Shown here in pieces: positions 24,197-36,114 of a stretch of DNA of 50,638 nucleotides. The translations under genes were made by a program, and so were the position numbers. Within the stretch, counting starts at the first letter, position 1, and each line of letters begins with the position of its first letter. The stretch lies in assembly GCA_036004405.1 (NCBI GenBank), contig DASYRM010000079.1, positions 1-50,638 of the forward strand, written 5' to 3'. The stretch is from DASYRM01 sp036004405 (GTDB lineage: Bacteria > Acidobacteriota > Vicinamibacteria > Vicinamibacterales > UBA2999). Below the pieces are notes generated by a model. It had not been told where the DNA came from, did not search any database, and saw only the letters and a list, made by a program, of their open reading frames with translations.

Positions 24197-24633
24197 GCCG
24201 CGCCGTCTTTCGACGCGGCCGTCTCGTCGCGTTCGAGCATCAGGTAGAGGGGGCCGGCGCCCAGGAAGCCGATGAGCAGCGCCCACGCGGAGTAGGTGCC
24301 CCAGCCGGCGAGGTTGGCGGTCTTGAAGGCGATGTGGTCGTTGACGCCGGCCACGAACTCGATCCGCTTCTTGAAGAGCGTGTTGTCCACCTGCAGGATG
24401 TGGCGCCCCGGCTCGATGCTCTCGGTCATCGCGGTGCCGTAGCTCAACATCGCGAGCCGGCGGCCATCGAGCTTCACGTACACCTCGCGGTAGCCGATGT
24501 CGTCGGGTGTCTGGCGGCGGACGGTGAGTGTGGCGGTCCATCCCCGTCGCACCGACTCCATCATCCGATCGAGGTCGTCGGCGGTCGGTTCCGGCGCGAT
24601 GGTGACCGTGTCGCGCGTGTGTCTCGTGGTCAC
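24193..24633 (-). CDS. Unknown protein with C-terminal membrane segment
   Basis: A 146-residue protein. The N-terminal part is soluble and beta-rich (WTATLTVRRQ, YREVYVKLDGRRLAMLSYG, IEPGRHILQVDNTLFKKRIEF), suggesting a small all-beta domain such as a carboxypeptidase-regulatory-like fold. One or two hydrophobic helices follow at about 110-133 (WALLIGFLGAGPLYLML). GTG 24633 overlaps the biotin carrier stop as GTGA, and its own stop overlaps the next start the same way. No family assigned. It may tie the operon product to the membrane, which is speculative. Confidence 0.65.
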   Translation of the reverse strand: MTTRHTRDTVTIAPEPTADDLDRMMESVRRGWTATLTVRRQTPDDIGYREVYVKLDGRRLAMLSYGTAMTESIEPGRHILQVDNTLFKKRIEFVAGVNDHIAFKTANLAGWGTYSAWALLIGFLGAGPLYLMLERDETAASKDGAA

Positions 24634-25031
24634 GCCTCATCCAGCTCGAGCAGCGGCACTCCCGGCTGTACGAGCTCACCCTCCCGGCACTTTACCGCAA
24701 CCACGGTCGCGTCGCGAGGCGATCGTACGGGCAGCTCCATCTTCATGGCTTCGAGACGGATGAGCACGTCGCCGGCGGCCACCTTCTGGCCCGGCTGGAC
24801 CGCGATCGCGATGACCGTGGCCGGCATCGGGGCCGCGAGCGACGCATGTTCGTCGACGGCCGCGGCGCGCGCCGCCGACGGTGCGGCGCCGATCACGATC
24901 ACCTCGCCGTCCAGAAACACCCACGTGGCGCCCGCCGCCTGCGTCCCGTAGGCGAGGCGCTGTCGCCCATCGCGGCTCACCAGGAAGCGGCCGGCGCCGA
25001 GCGGCGTGACGGTATCCGTCGGCTCAGACAC
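24630..25031 (-). CDS. Biotin carboxyl carrier protein of acyl-CoA carboxylase
   Basis: A 133-residue protein whose C-terminal half is a biotinyl (lipoyl-like) domain with the biotin-accepting Lys97 in RLEAMKMEL. The N-terminal 55 residues (GRFLVSRDGRQRLAYG…GATWVFLDGEVIVIG) resemble the linker found in fused carboxylase alpha subunits between the carboxylase and biotinyl parts. It receives CO2 on biotin from the 25024-26511 enzyme and passes it to the 26514-28121 transferase. GTG 25031 overlaps the biotin carboxylase end by 8 bp in the +1 frame, as though one fused gene had been split at the domain border. Confidence 0.9.
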   Translation of the reverse strand: MSEPTDTVTPLGAGRFLVSRDGRQRLAYGTQAAGATWVFLDGEVIVIGAAPSAARAAAVDEHASLAAPMPATVIAIAVQPGQKVAAGDVLIRLEAMKMELPVRSPRDATVVAVKCREGELVQPGVPLLELDEA

Positions 25032-26511
25032 GCCGTCCTCCGAGCGAGGCCCACGGATCCGGCCAGCTGTCCGATGCGCCGGTCGTGGTGGACGGTCGCG
25101 CTCGCACCGCGGCAGCCACCGCGCGCGCCGCGTCGGACGGGGTGTTGTCGGCAGGCACCAGCGTTGCGGCTTCGGTGTCGAGGAAATGGGTGTCGAGGTC
25201 GCCGGCGACGAACCGGGGATGTACCAGCAGCCGCATCAGCAGCGGCACGTTGGTCCGGAGACCGAGAATCGGGTACTGCGCGAGCGCGTCGCGCGCACGC
25301 AGGCGCGCCGCCTCGCGCGTGTCGCCCCAGGCCACGAGCTTGGCGAGCAGCGAGTCGTAGTGCACCGAGACCTCGCCGCCTTCGCACACGCCTGAGTCGA
25401 CCCGCACGCCCGGCATGGACGGTTCGTGATAGAGCGCCAGCACGCCCGCTTGCGGGAGAAACCCCTGGCGCGGATCCTCGGCGCATACGCGGACTTCGAT
25501 TGCATGTCCGCGCTGGCTCAGCTGCTCCTGCGTCCAGGGCACTGGCTGACCGGCGGCGACCTCGATCTGCGCACGGACGAGATCGACGCCGGTCGCCGCC
25601 TCGGTAATCGGGTGCTCGACCTGCAGCCGTGCGTTCATCTCCAGGAAGTAGAACGAGGCGCCGTCGCCAGCGCCCTCGACCAGGAACTCGACGGTCCCGG
25701 CGTTGGAGTAGCCGGCGGCCTTCGCGAGCGCGACCGCGGCCGCGCCCATCCGGGCGCGCAGCGCCGGTGTGACCGCCGTGGACGGCGTTTCTTCCAGCAC
25801 CTTCTGATGCCGGCGCTGGATCGAGCACTCGCGCTCGAAGAGGTGCACCACCGTACCGTGGACGTCGCCCAGGACCTGAAACTCGACGTGCCGAGGCTTT
25901 GTCACGAGCCGCTCGACGTACAGCGTGCCGTCGCCAAAGGCGGCCTCGGCTTCGCGACGGGCCTGCGCGATGGCGGCGGGTAGCTCGGTGGCGGCGTGCA
26001 CGGCTTTCATGCCGATGCCGCCACCCCCTTCCGACGGCTTCAGCAGGACGGGGAAGCCGACCCGCGTCGCGGCCGCGATCAGCGCGGCCTCGCTCTGATC
26101 GTCCGGCACCGCACCCGGCACCACCGGCACTCCGGCGGCCTCGGCCAGACGGCGGGCCGCGGTTTTCGAGCCCAGCTTGGCCATGGCGTCGGGCGAGGGG
26201 CCGATGAAGGTCAGCCCGGCGCCGGCGCACGCGGCGGCAAACGCGTCGTTCTCGGACAGGAAGCCGTAGCCTGGATGCACCGCCTGCGCGCCGGTGGCGC
26301 GCGCCGCGTCGATGATCGCTGCCTGCAAGAGATAGCTGTCCGCGGGAGCCGCGCCGCCGATGCGCACCGCCTGGTCCGCCAGCGTCACGTGCAGCGAGCG
26401 GGCGTCGGCGTCCGAGTACACCGCCACCGTCTCGATACCCATCACGCGGCAGGTGCGCAGGATGCGGACGGCAATCTCCCCGCGGTTGGCGACCAGGATC
26501 CGCGTGAACAC
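25024..26511 (-). CDS. Biotin carboxylase subunit of acyl-CoA (methylcrotonyl-type) carboxylase
   Basis: A 495-residue ATP-grasp enzyme that carboxylates biotin with bicarbonate and ATP. Seen are the pre-ATP-grasp start TRILVANRGEIAVRILRTC, the Gly-rich loop LKPSEGGGGIGMKAV, the CSIQRRHQKVLEETPS active-site segment, the FLEMNARLQVEHPITEAATG metal-binding block, and the C-terminal YDSLLAKLVAWG region. It ends in DPWASLGG, a sequence that in fused alpha subunits leads into the biotinyl part; here it stops. GTG 26511 begins 2 nt after the transferase stop. It forms one operon with 26514-28121 and 24630-25031. Confidence 0.95.
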   Translation of the reverse strand: MFTRILVANRGEIAVRILRTCRVMGIETVAVYSDADARSLHVTLADQAVRIGGAAPADSYLLQAAIIDAARATGAQAVHPGYGFLSENDAFAAACAGAGLTFIGPSPDAMAKLGSKTAARRLAEAAGVPVVPGAVPDDQSEAALIAAATRVGFPVLLKPSEGGGGIGMKAVHAATELPAAIAQARREAEAAFGDGTLYVERLVTKPRHVEFQVLGDVHGTVVHLFERECSIQRRHQKVLEETPSTAVTPALRARMGAAAVALAKAAGYSNAGTVEFLVEGAGDGASFYFLEMNARLQVEHPITEAATGVDLVRAQIEVAAGQPVPWTQEQLSQRGHAIEVRVCAEDPRQGFLPQAGVLALYHEPSMPGVRVDSGVCEGGEVSVHYDSLLAKLVAWGDTREAARLRARDALAQYPILGLRTNVPLLMRLLVHPRFVAGDLDTHFLDTEAATLVPADNTPSDAARAVAAAVRARPSTTTGASDSWPDPWASLGGRRV

Positions 26512-26513
26512 GG

Positions 26514-28121
<1,608 letters not shown>

Positions 28122-28132
28122 GTGTGTGGCGG

Positions 28133-28138
28133 ATTATA
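28133..28138 (-). promoter_or_regulatory. Perfect TATAAT -10 box for the carboxylase operon
   Basis: ATTATA on the plus strand, so TATAAT on the minus strand, ending 11 nt before GTG 28121. TTGACG lies upstream (28157-28152), but with a 13-nt spacer, too short for a standard -35. The RNA leader would be only about 5 nt. Confidence 0.5.
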
Positions 28139-28269
28139 GGACACCGCCTCTCGTCAAGCTGATCAGGCTGAAATCGCTACAGGCTGTCTTGTTACTGCTC
28201 AGTCACGCAGAATCTGTATCGTTTCTAGACGTCGCGTGGTAAATTCGGCGTCTGGAGCCCTGACTAAAA

Positions 28270-29722
<1,453 letters not shown>

Positions 29723-29736
<14 letters not shown>

Positions 29737-30667
29737 TCTTGCGCCTCCGGGCGCCCGCTTTCGCGCGCGCCGCCGCGCGCTGAAGCGGCACCGGGTCGCG
29801 CTGCGCGTCATTCGTGAAATTCGCCTCTCGGCGCTCGCCGCCGGGAGTGCGCTGCGCGAGCTCCTCTTCAGCAACGACCTCACGCACGCCGCGGCGATCG
29901 CCTACTACGCGCTGCTGTCGCTCTTCCCCTTCCTGCTGCTCGTCGTCTCGCTCTTCGGGAGCCTGGCGGCCGACGACACCGACCGCGCCGAAGTGCTGTC
30001 GTTCCTCTTCCGCTACTTTCCCACCCGCTTCGACTTCCTGGTGCAGCAGCTCGACGCCTTCCGCCAGCACCCCGTCGGGCTGAGCGTCACCGGCGGGCTC
30101 GGGCTGGTCTGGGGCTCGCTCGGCGTCTTCGGCGCGCTCACGAGCGCCGTCAACGAAGCCTGGGGGGTGAGCAAGCCGCGCGGATTCTGGAAACACCGTC
30201 TCGCCGGGTTCCTGATGTTCGCGGCCGCGACCGGGACCATGATCGTCGGGCTGCTGATGGTGAGTGCCAGCCACGTGGTGTCGTCCAGCCTCATCGGCTA
30301 TACCTTCGCGGGCGTGTGGTGGGTGGCGGCCATCCGCTCCCTGGCCCTGCAGTACCTGGCCACGATCCTCTTCATCGTCGCCGTGGGGCTGGTCTACTAC
30401 TTCGTCCCCAACGAGCGTGCGAGGTTCCGGGACGTGTGGGTGGGGGCGGTGTTCACGGGTGCGCTCTGGCGCGGCGGGTTCGAGGTCTTCTCGTGGATGA
30501 CCAACCGCAACGCCCAGATTCAGGTCGTCAACGGCTCCATCGCGGTGGTGGTGCTGTTCCTGATGTGGGTCTACGTGTCGTCGGTGATTCTGATGTACGG
30601 TGTGGAGTTCACCGCGGCCCATTACCGGGCCAGGCGTCATCCTCACGCGCCGGGCGCCAGCGCCTGA
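29723..30667 (+). CDS. YihY/BrkB-family membrane protein
   Basis: A 314-residue inner-membrane protein with six helices. Family features are the segment LTHAAAIAYYALLSLFPFLLL, then SLGVFGALTSAVNEAWGV, the FVPNERARFRDVWVGAVFTGALW block, and a last helix VVVLFLMWVYVSSVILMYGVEF. Despite its early name as an RNase and as virulence factor BrkB, the family's function is unsettled; it is sometimes called a transporter or envelope-integrity protein. GTG 29723 overlaps the regulator's end by 14 bp, so they share a transcript. The N-terminus is Arg-rich. Confidence 0.92.
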
Positions 30668-30688
30668 CCGAGCCCTGAAAGGCCGTTC

Positions 30689-32830
30689 GTGTCCAACCGT
30701 CTCGCGTCCGAACACAGCCCCTATCTGCTGCAGCACCAGGACAATCCGGTGGACTGGTATCCCTGGGGCGAGGCCGCGTTTGCGCGCGCCCGGGCGGAGG
30801 ACAAGCCGATCTTCCTGTCGATCGGCTACTCCACGTGTCACTGGTGCCATGTGATGGCGCATGAGAGCTTCGAGAGCGCCGAGGTGGCCGACGTCCTCAA
30901 CGCCGGGTTCGTGTCGATCAAGGTGGACCGCGAGGAACGGCCCGACGTGGACCGCGTCTACATGACCTTCGTGCAGGCCACGACCGGTTCCGGCGGGTGG
31001 CCGATGAGCGTGTGGCTGACGCCGTCGCTCGAGCCGTTCTACGGAGGCACCTACTTTCCGCCGACGAGCCGGTGGGGCCGTCCGGGCTTCGTCGAGATCC
31101 TGCAGGAGCTGCAGCGGGCGTGGCGCGAGGACCGCGAGAAGATCGAGGCCTCGGCGTCGTCCATCCTGGGCCGGCTCCGGATGTACGGGCAGTCGGACGG
31201 CGGCGGCAGCGTCCCGGGCCGCGAGGCGCTCAGCCGCGCGGTGGCCGAGTTCGAGGCCGCGTTCGACCGCCGGCGCGGCGGCTTCGGCAACGCGCCGAAG
31301 TTTCCGCGGCCGTCGGAGCTGCTGTTCCTGCTCCGCGAGCACGCCCGCACCGGGGCCGAGCCACCGCTCGCGATGGTGCTCCACACCTTGCGGGCCATGG
31401 CCATCGGCGGCATGCGCGACCACATTGGCGGCGGATTCCATCGCTACAGCGTGGACGGCGACTGGCGCGTGCCGCACTTCGAAAAGATGCTGTATGACCA
31501 GGCACAGCTGGTGCTGGCGTATCTCGAAGCGGCGCAGGCCACCGGCGACCGTTCGTTTGCGGACGTGGCCGTCGACACGCTCCTCTACGTGAAGCGCGAC
31601 CTCGGTCACCCCGAGGGCGCGTTCTACTCGGCCGAGGATGCCGACAGCGTGCCGCCGGAAGACGCCGCGGCGCCGCATCCTCACAAGAAGGAGGGGGCCT
31701 TCTACGTGTGGACCGAGGGCGAGCTCCGGGCGCAGCTCGGCGGCGACGCCGAGCCCTTCTGCCAGCGATTCGGCGTGCGGCCCGACGGCAACGCGCCGTT
31801 CGATCCGCAGGAGGAGTTCACCGGCAAGAACCTGCTCTACACGGCGAAGGGGCTCGACGACATCGCCACGGACACCGGCAAGACCGTCGCGGAGGTCGAG
31901 GTCGCGCTGGCGCGCAGCCGTGGCCGCCTCATGGACCTGCGGGCGGCCCGTCCACGGCCCCATCTCGACGACAAGGTGCTGACGGCCTGGAACGGGCTGA
32001 TGATTGCGGCCTTTGCCCGAGCTGGGCGCACCGTTCCAGGGAGTACGGCCGATGGCGGCGCGGGCTTTATCGCCGATGCGGAGCGCGCGGCCGAATTCCT
32101 CCAGCGTCACTTGTGGAACGCCGGCACACGCACCCTGCTGCGCCGCTTCCGCGCCGGCGACGCCGCCGTGGAGGGCTACGCCGAGGACTACGCCTACCTG
32201 GCGTTTGGTCTCATCGAGCTTTTCGAGGCCACCGGCGATCCGCGATGGCTCGAATGGGCGCTGACCCTTCAAACCCGGATGAACGAGCTTTTCTGGGATC
32301 CGATCGAAGGCGGGTGGTTCAGTACCACGGGGCACGACCCGTCGGTGCTCCTGCGGCTCAAAGAGACCTACGACGGGGCCGAACCGGCCGCGAGCTCGGT
32401 GGCGGTGCTGAACCTGCTTGCGCTGGCACATCTGACCGGCGATGTGGCGGCGAGCGAGAAGATTGAACGCGCGATCGCGCTCTTCGGCGCGCACCTCGGG
32501 CGGGCCGTGCCGATGATGCTGTCGGCCTTGTCAACGTATCACGCGGGGAGGCCGCAGATTGTGATTGCGGGCGAGGCCGATGCGGGCGATACACGTGCGC
32601 TCCTCGACGCCTTGCGCGTGTCGTATCAGCCGACGGCCGTCGTGGTGCCGGCCTTCCGCCAGCACCGGAGCGCGCTGGAGCGTGTGCTACCGTGGATGCA
32701 GCCGATGACGCCCCGCGACGGACGTGCCACGGCGTACGTCTGCCGCGACTTCACCTGTCAGGCGCCGGTGCATACGGCCGAAGCCCTGGTGGCGCAGCTC
32801 GGCGCCCCCCGCCCCCAGGGCGGGTCTTAG
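30689..32830 (+). CDS. YyaL/SPATA20-type thioredoxin-domain protein
   Basis: A 713-residue cytoplasmic protein. The N-terminal DUF255/thioredoxin-like domain has NPVDWYPWGEAAFARA and the redox-like motif C50-H-W-C53 within STCHWCHVMAHESFE. An (alpha/alpha)6 six-hairpin barrel follows (DHIGGGFHRYSVDGDWRVPHFEKMLYDQAQ; LTAWNGLMIAAFARAG). The C-terminus carries a Cys pair in YVCRDFTCQAPV. Members share a glycosidase-like barrel and are found from bacteria to humans; substrate and role are unknown. Start GTG 30689, 21 nt after YihY, so probably the same operon. Confidence 0.92.
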   Translation: MSNRLASEHSPYLLQHQDNPVDWYPWGEAAFARARAEDKPIFLSIGYSTCHWCHVMAHESFESAEVADVLNAGFVSIKVDREERPDVDRVYMTFVQATTGSGGWPMSVWLTPSLEPFYGGTYFPPTSRWGRPGFVEILQELQRAWREDREKIEASASSILGRLRMYGQSDGGGSVPGREALSRAVAEFEAAFDRRRGGFGNAPKFPRPSELLFLLREHARTGAEPPLAMVLHTLRAMAIGGMRDHIGGGFHRYSVDGDWRVPHFEKMLYDQAQLVLAYLEAAQATGDRSFADVAVDTLLYVKRDLGHPEGAFYSAEDADSVPPEDAAAPHPHKKEGAFYVWTEGELRAQLGGDAEPFCQRFGVRPDGNAPFDPQEEFTGKNLLYTAKGLDDIATDTGKTVAEVEVALARSRGRLMDLRAARPRPHLDDKVLTAWNGLMIAAFARAGRTVPGSTADGGAGFIADAERAAEFLQRHLWNAGTRTLLRRFRAGDAAVEGYAEDYAYLAFGLIELFEATGDPRWLEWALTLQTRMNELFWDPIEGGWFSTTGHDPSVLLRLKETYDGAEPAASSVAVLNLLALAHLTGDVAASEKIERAIALFGAHLGRAVPMMLSALSTYHAGRPQIVIAGEADAGDTRALLDALRVSYQPTAVVVPAFRQHRSALERVLPWMQPMTPRDGRATAYVCRDFTCQAPVHTAEALVAQLGAPRPQGGS

Positions 32831-32840
32831 ACACTGCCCT

Positions 32841-33206
32841 ATGAACGTCTCTGTTGATATCTGGCTGCGTGGGGACAACCACGCCACCACCGTTCCGCTG
32901 CCATCGGTCACTCGCGAGCCCGGCGCCTGGACCGAAGACGACGTGGCCGAGGTTCTGACCGGCATGCTGCGCGCGATGGACAAGGCGCACAACCCCGACA
33001 GCGACCCCGACCGGCCGGTAGCGCTGCGCGGATTCAGCTGGATCGTGAGCCCCTTCGAGGCCGGCGGCGTGGTGATCGCCCTCGAGCTGTCGCTCGGCGC
33101 GGCCGTGGCCGGCCCCTTCGACATCGCCGAGCGCGACCTCACGAAGCTGATTCAGAAAGTGGTCGACGCGGCGCGCATGCCGCCGTCCTCATCGACCGTG
33201 CACTAG
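32841..33206 (+). CDS. Small protein of unknown function
   Basis: A 121-residue soluble protein starting at ATG 32841, 10 nt after the YyaL-type gene. It looks alpha/beta: a first strand VSVDIWLRGDNHATTVPLP, a helix EDDVAEVLTGMLRAMDKA, strands GFSWIVSPFEAGGVVIALELSLG, and a last helix AERDLTKLIQKVVDAAR. There is no signal peptide or membrane helix. No family recognised. The clean codon use, close spacing and amphipathic pattern support a real gene. Confidence 0.7.
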   Translation: MNVSVDIWLRGDNHATTVPLPSVTREPGAWTEDDVAEVLTGMLRAMDKAHNPDSDPDRPVALRGFSWIVSPFEAGGVVIALELSLGAAVAGPFDIAERDLTKLIQKVVDAARMPPSSSTVH

Positions 33207-33212
33207 AGGCGA

Positions 33213-33284
33213 GAGGCCAAAGGCCAAAGGCTTGAGGCTTCAGAGTGCGGAAGTGGTGCCCGGTTGGCGTTGCCGCCAACCGGG
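33213..33284. repeat. Short tandem repeat and hairpin between convergent genes
   Basis: At 33213-33240 a degenerate 7-mer (aggccaa, aggccaa, aggctt, gaggctt) is repeated. At 33259-33284 there is a perfect 11-bp hairpin, CCCGGTTGGCG/CGCCAACCGGG with loop TTGC. The rest of the 33207-33425 gap shows no gene. The hairpin could end transcription from both sides. Confidence 0.6.
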
Positions 33285-33425
33285 AACCGAGGCCAGGAGA
33301 TTTGCCGAGCACGCAGCCTGCGTGCACTGGTATGAGGGTGCGAAGAAGGCAACGGGCGCTTGACTCGTCGACCTGGCCAAACCCGCTGATCCAGCATACC
33401 CCAGCGCAAGCCCTCCGGTACGTGC

Positions 33426-35663
33426 CTAGAACCTGTGTGTATACAACACTTTAGAGGCGAACTTCCGGTCGATCGAGACGAATCGGCGGGCGACGGCGTC
33501 GTCCAGCCAGTTGTGGGTATAGACCAGATACAGGTCGTTTCCGGGCCTCAGGATCCATCGGTAGCGCGATTGCCAGCCCATGACGCGGCTGACCGTGTCG
33601 TACTGGATGTTGTTCACCACCGCCATGAACGGTGAGAACTGCGAGTCGGCGACGACACGGAAGACGTTGGACGTGAACCGACCCTCTGCGAGATCGACGG
33701 TGTTCCATTCACCGTTGAGGCTGACGATGTACCCCGGACGTGCGCGGATGGTCAGCCCCGTCACCGTCTGGCGCCGTGTCCCCGAGTAGAACTCGCCGGT
33801 CTCGAAGCGGCCGTTGAGCGCCAGCGTGCGTCGATTCGCGGTCTGTCCCGCGACCGCGATGCGGCGGTAGGTGTACACGCCGCCCATCGGCAGCGTGATG
33901 CCCGGTGCGATGGGGAAGGGGGCGTCGAGCCGCTCGTGGTTGTGCGAGGCCTCTACCGCCACCTGGTCCTGCGACTGGAGCTGCAGGTTCACCAGCGTGA
34001 GCCCGACGTTGCGCTCGAGCAGGTTGTTGTGGAGGTCCGTGAAGATCTCCAGCCCGCCGTTCATCTGCACCCGCCGGACCAGCCGGGTGTTGGGTCGCGG
34101 CCCCCAACCCGCGAACTGGTTGAACCGCCGGTAGTCGCGCCGGGTGACGAAGCCCACCGAGGGGTCGAAGTTGGTCTGCACCTCGCGGGCGTTGATGCCG
34201 GCGAACCAGCGATCGTTCGGGTACTCGAAGGCCAGGCCGTAGGCGCCGCGGCGGCGCGTGCTGCCCGGTCGCGACGCATGGAGAAACCAGCCGGCCAGGC
34301 TGAGGTTCTGGTCGCCGCGGAAGCGGTTCGTGGCCAGGCGGAAGTCGAAGCCCGCCGTCCGTGTGGCGATGGCCCCGGGCGATCGCGCCGCACGCCGCGT
34401 GAAGAGGCCGCCGACGTAGGACTGCTGGAACATCCGGCGCTTCACCCGCGCCGCGGTGAAGTCCTCGCCGATGAACCCCTTCTTGTCTTCGTCGCCGGTG
34501 CGGACGTGCAGGAAGCCGACGTCCTGCCCGCCCACCTGACCCGTGAACTTCGAGCCGACGTCGATGCGCTGCGGGCGCGCGTCGGCGCTCAGGCCGATGT
34601 TGCGGCTGAAGAACGGCTGCACCTGCTCGCTGCCCAGGCCGTTGCCGCTGGTGCTGGCGAAGTCGAAGAACGTGGCGCCGTCGAGAAAGAAGTCGCGGCG
34701 TTCGGGGAAGAAGAGCGAGAAGCGCGTGAGGTTGACCTGGCGCTGATCGACTTCGGTCTGGGCGAAGTCGGTGTTCACGGTCACGTTGGCGCGCAGACCC
34801 GGCGTGGGGTTGTAGAACACGTCGACGCCCGCGTTCTTGCTGCCGTCCCAGCCGGGCGAGCCGGCGACCGGCGCCGACTCGGCGGACACCAGGCCGTACG
34901 GCTTGACGTCGAGCCCCTTGCCTTGCGTGACGTTGCTGATGCCCTTCACGTGCCCCGCGTTGGTCATGCGGTCGAGGCCCTGGTTGCGCGCCCATCCCAT
35001 CCAGATGCTGTCTTCGTTCTTGCGGCGCACGGTGCGCTGGAAATTGATGCCCCAGGTGTCGGTGTTGGGATTGAAGTTGAGCGTGCGGAAGGGGATTTCG
35101 ATCTCGATGGTCCAGCCGATCTCGCTGTGGCGCACGCGCGCGTTCCAGATGCCGTCCCACGCGCGGTTCATGCCGTTGACGCCGAACACCGCGTCAGCCA
35201 TCAGGCCCGACGGGTTCATCTCGAAGAAATACCCGGATCGTTCATCCAGGAAGGTATCGATACGCCACATGAAACGATCGTCGGCCGGGAGGAACTCGTC
35301 GCGGCGGCGCTGGTAGCCAAGCCACTTGTCGGGCTCGGAGTCGAACGCCGTCACGCCCATGTAGAAGGCGTCCTTGCTGATGACGACCCGGACCTCGGTG
35401 GGCTCGGTGGCCGGCGTGCCGTTCTGCGGGTCGATCTGGACGAAGTCCTTGGCTGGTTCGGCCTGCCTCCAGATGCTCTCGTCGAGGCGGCCGTCGAGCA
35501 CGATGCGCTCGCGGTCGGGCAGGCGTGTCGCGTGAATCTGGCGGCGGGGCACGCCGCCGATCAGGTCCTGTCCTTCGACGACCGGTTCCTGGGCGGCGGC
35601 GACGGCCGGCAGGGTGAGGACGAGCGGGCAGAGCAGTGCCGCGATTCCGAATCGGGAAACCAA
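33426..35663 (-). CDS. CBM9-like/DUF5916 outer-membrane beta-barrel protein
   Basis: A 745-residue exported protein (signal peptide LLCPLVLTLPAVAAAQ). The N-terminal carbohydrate-binding-family-9-like domain shows RIVLDGRLDESIWRQAEPA, SKDAFYMGVTAFDSEPD and GWTIEIEIPFRTLNF. DUF5916 follows, with FAQTEVDQRQVNLTRFSLFFPERRDFFL, and then a long series of amphipathic strands ending YTHRF, the terminal Phe expected for an outer-membrane barrel. Ligand unknown. The start is TTG 35663, supported by TAGGAG four bases upstream; no ATG is available. It stands alone, convergent with the 32841 gene. Confidence 0.9.
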   Translation of the reverse strand: MVSRFGIAALLCPLVLTLPAVAAAQEPVVEGQDLIGGVPRRQIHATRLPDRERIVLDGRLDESIWRQAEPAKDFVQIDPQNGTPATEPTEVRVVISKDAFYMGVTAFDSEPDKWLGYQRRRDEFLPADDRFMWRIDTFLDERSGYFFEMNPSGLMADAVFGVNGMNRAWDGIWNARVRHSEIGWTIEIEIPFRTLNFNPNTDTWGINFQRTVRRKNEDSIWMGWARNQGLDRMTNAGHVKGISNVTQGKGLDVKPYGLVSAESAPVAGSPGWDGSKNAGVDVFYNPTPGLRANVTVNTDFAQTEVDQRQVNLTRFSLFFPERRDFFLDGATFFDFASTSGNGLGSEQVQPFFSRNIGLSADARPQRIDVGSKFTGQVGGQDVGFLHVRTGDEDKKGFIGEDFTAARVKRRMFQQSYVGGLFTRRAARSPGAIATRTAGFDFRLATNRFRGDQNLSLAGWFLHASRPGSTRRRGAYGLAFEYPNDRWFAGINAREVQTNFDPSVGFVTRRDYRRFNQFAGWGPRPNTRLVRRVQMNGGLEIFTDLHNNLLERNVGLTLVNLQLQSQDQVAVEASHNHERLDAPFPIAPGITLPMGGVYTYRRIAVAGQTANRRTLALNGRFETGEFYSGTRRQTVTGLTIRARPGYIVSLNGEWNTVDLAEGRFTSNVFRVVADSQFSPFMAVVNNIQYDTVSRVMGWQSRYRWILRPGNDLYLVYTHNWLDDAVARRFVSIDRKFASKVLYTHRF

Positions 35664-35795
35664 TGAACTCCTACCGGGTTGAAGTGGGGGCGCTCCGACT
35701 GGCGTCGTGGCAAGAAGGGCAGCCGCGAATAGTTACGACCGGGTCATCGATCTCGTTGACCCGGGCGCAGGTCTGGGCAGGTGAGTCGTACCTGG

Positions 35796-35815
35796 GGGCC
35801 ACCTTCAGGTGGCCC
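35796..35815. repeat. REP-like palindrome, variable stem
   Basis: GGGCCACCT/AGGTGGCCC stem of 9 bp, preceded by gtacct (a form of the CGTAG foot) and followed by GTCC. Same family as 21268, 23907 and 45431. It lies between the DUF5916 gene start and tRNA-Leu, so it is not confined to gene ends. Confidence 0.65.
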
Positions 35816-35852
35816 GTCCAGCGAAGGCGTCAACAACGGATAATGCCGAGAC

Positions 35853-35941
35853 GCCGGGGTGGCGAAACTGGCAGACGCACAGGACTTAAAATCCTGGGCC
35901 GCGAAAGCGGCGTGTGGGTTCGATTCCCACCCCCGGCACCA
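35853..35941 (+). tRNA. tRNA-Leu (anticodon UAA)
   Basis: An 89-nt class II tRNA. Acceptor arms GCCGGGG and CCCCGGC pair fully, followed by A and an encoded CCA. The anticodon stem CAGGA/TCCTG encloses loop CTTAAAA with anticodon TAA. There is a long variable arm (GGCCGC-GAAA-GCGGC) and a T arm GTGGG-TTCGATT-CCCAC. It reads UUA codons. Its 3' half is duplicated at 36836-36892. Confidence 0.97.
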
Positions 35942-36114
35942 GAGGTTAGGGTCCCGATCGGACATCGCTAAACCCGCAGGGGGCTCCGCTTGTTTGTCTG
36001 TCAGTGACGACGAGACGGGGGTGGGGCCTGCGGGTCAGCATGGAGCTGCTGCAAGGCCGCGAGGCGCGCCTGCTGTGCTGCACGGCGGCTCGCCTCCTGT
36101 CGAGCGGTCATCGG

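Noticed and set aside
28122..28269. Sigma-54 promoter between the carboxylase operon and the NtrC-type regulator
   Set aside because: No GG-N10-GC element with the expected context was found on either strand.
33936..35666. 576-codon plus-strand open frame
   Set aside because: Antisense to the DUF5916 gene, whose signal peptide, domains and terminal Phe are all clear.
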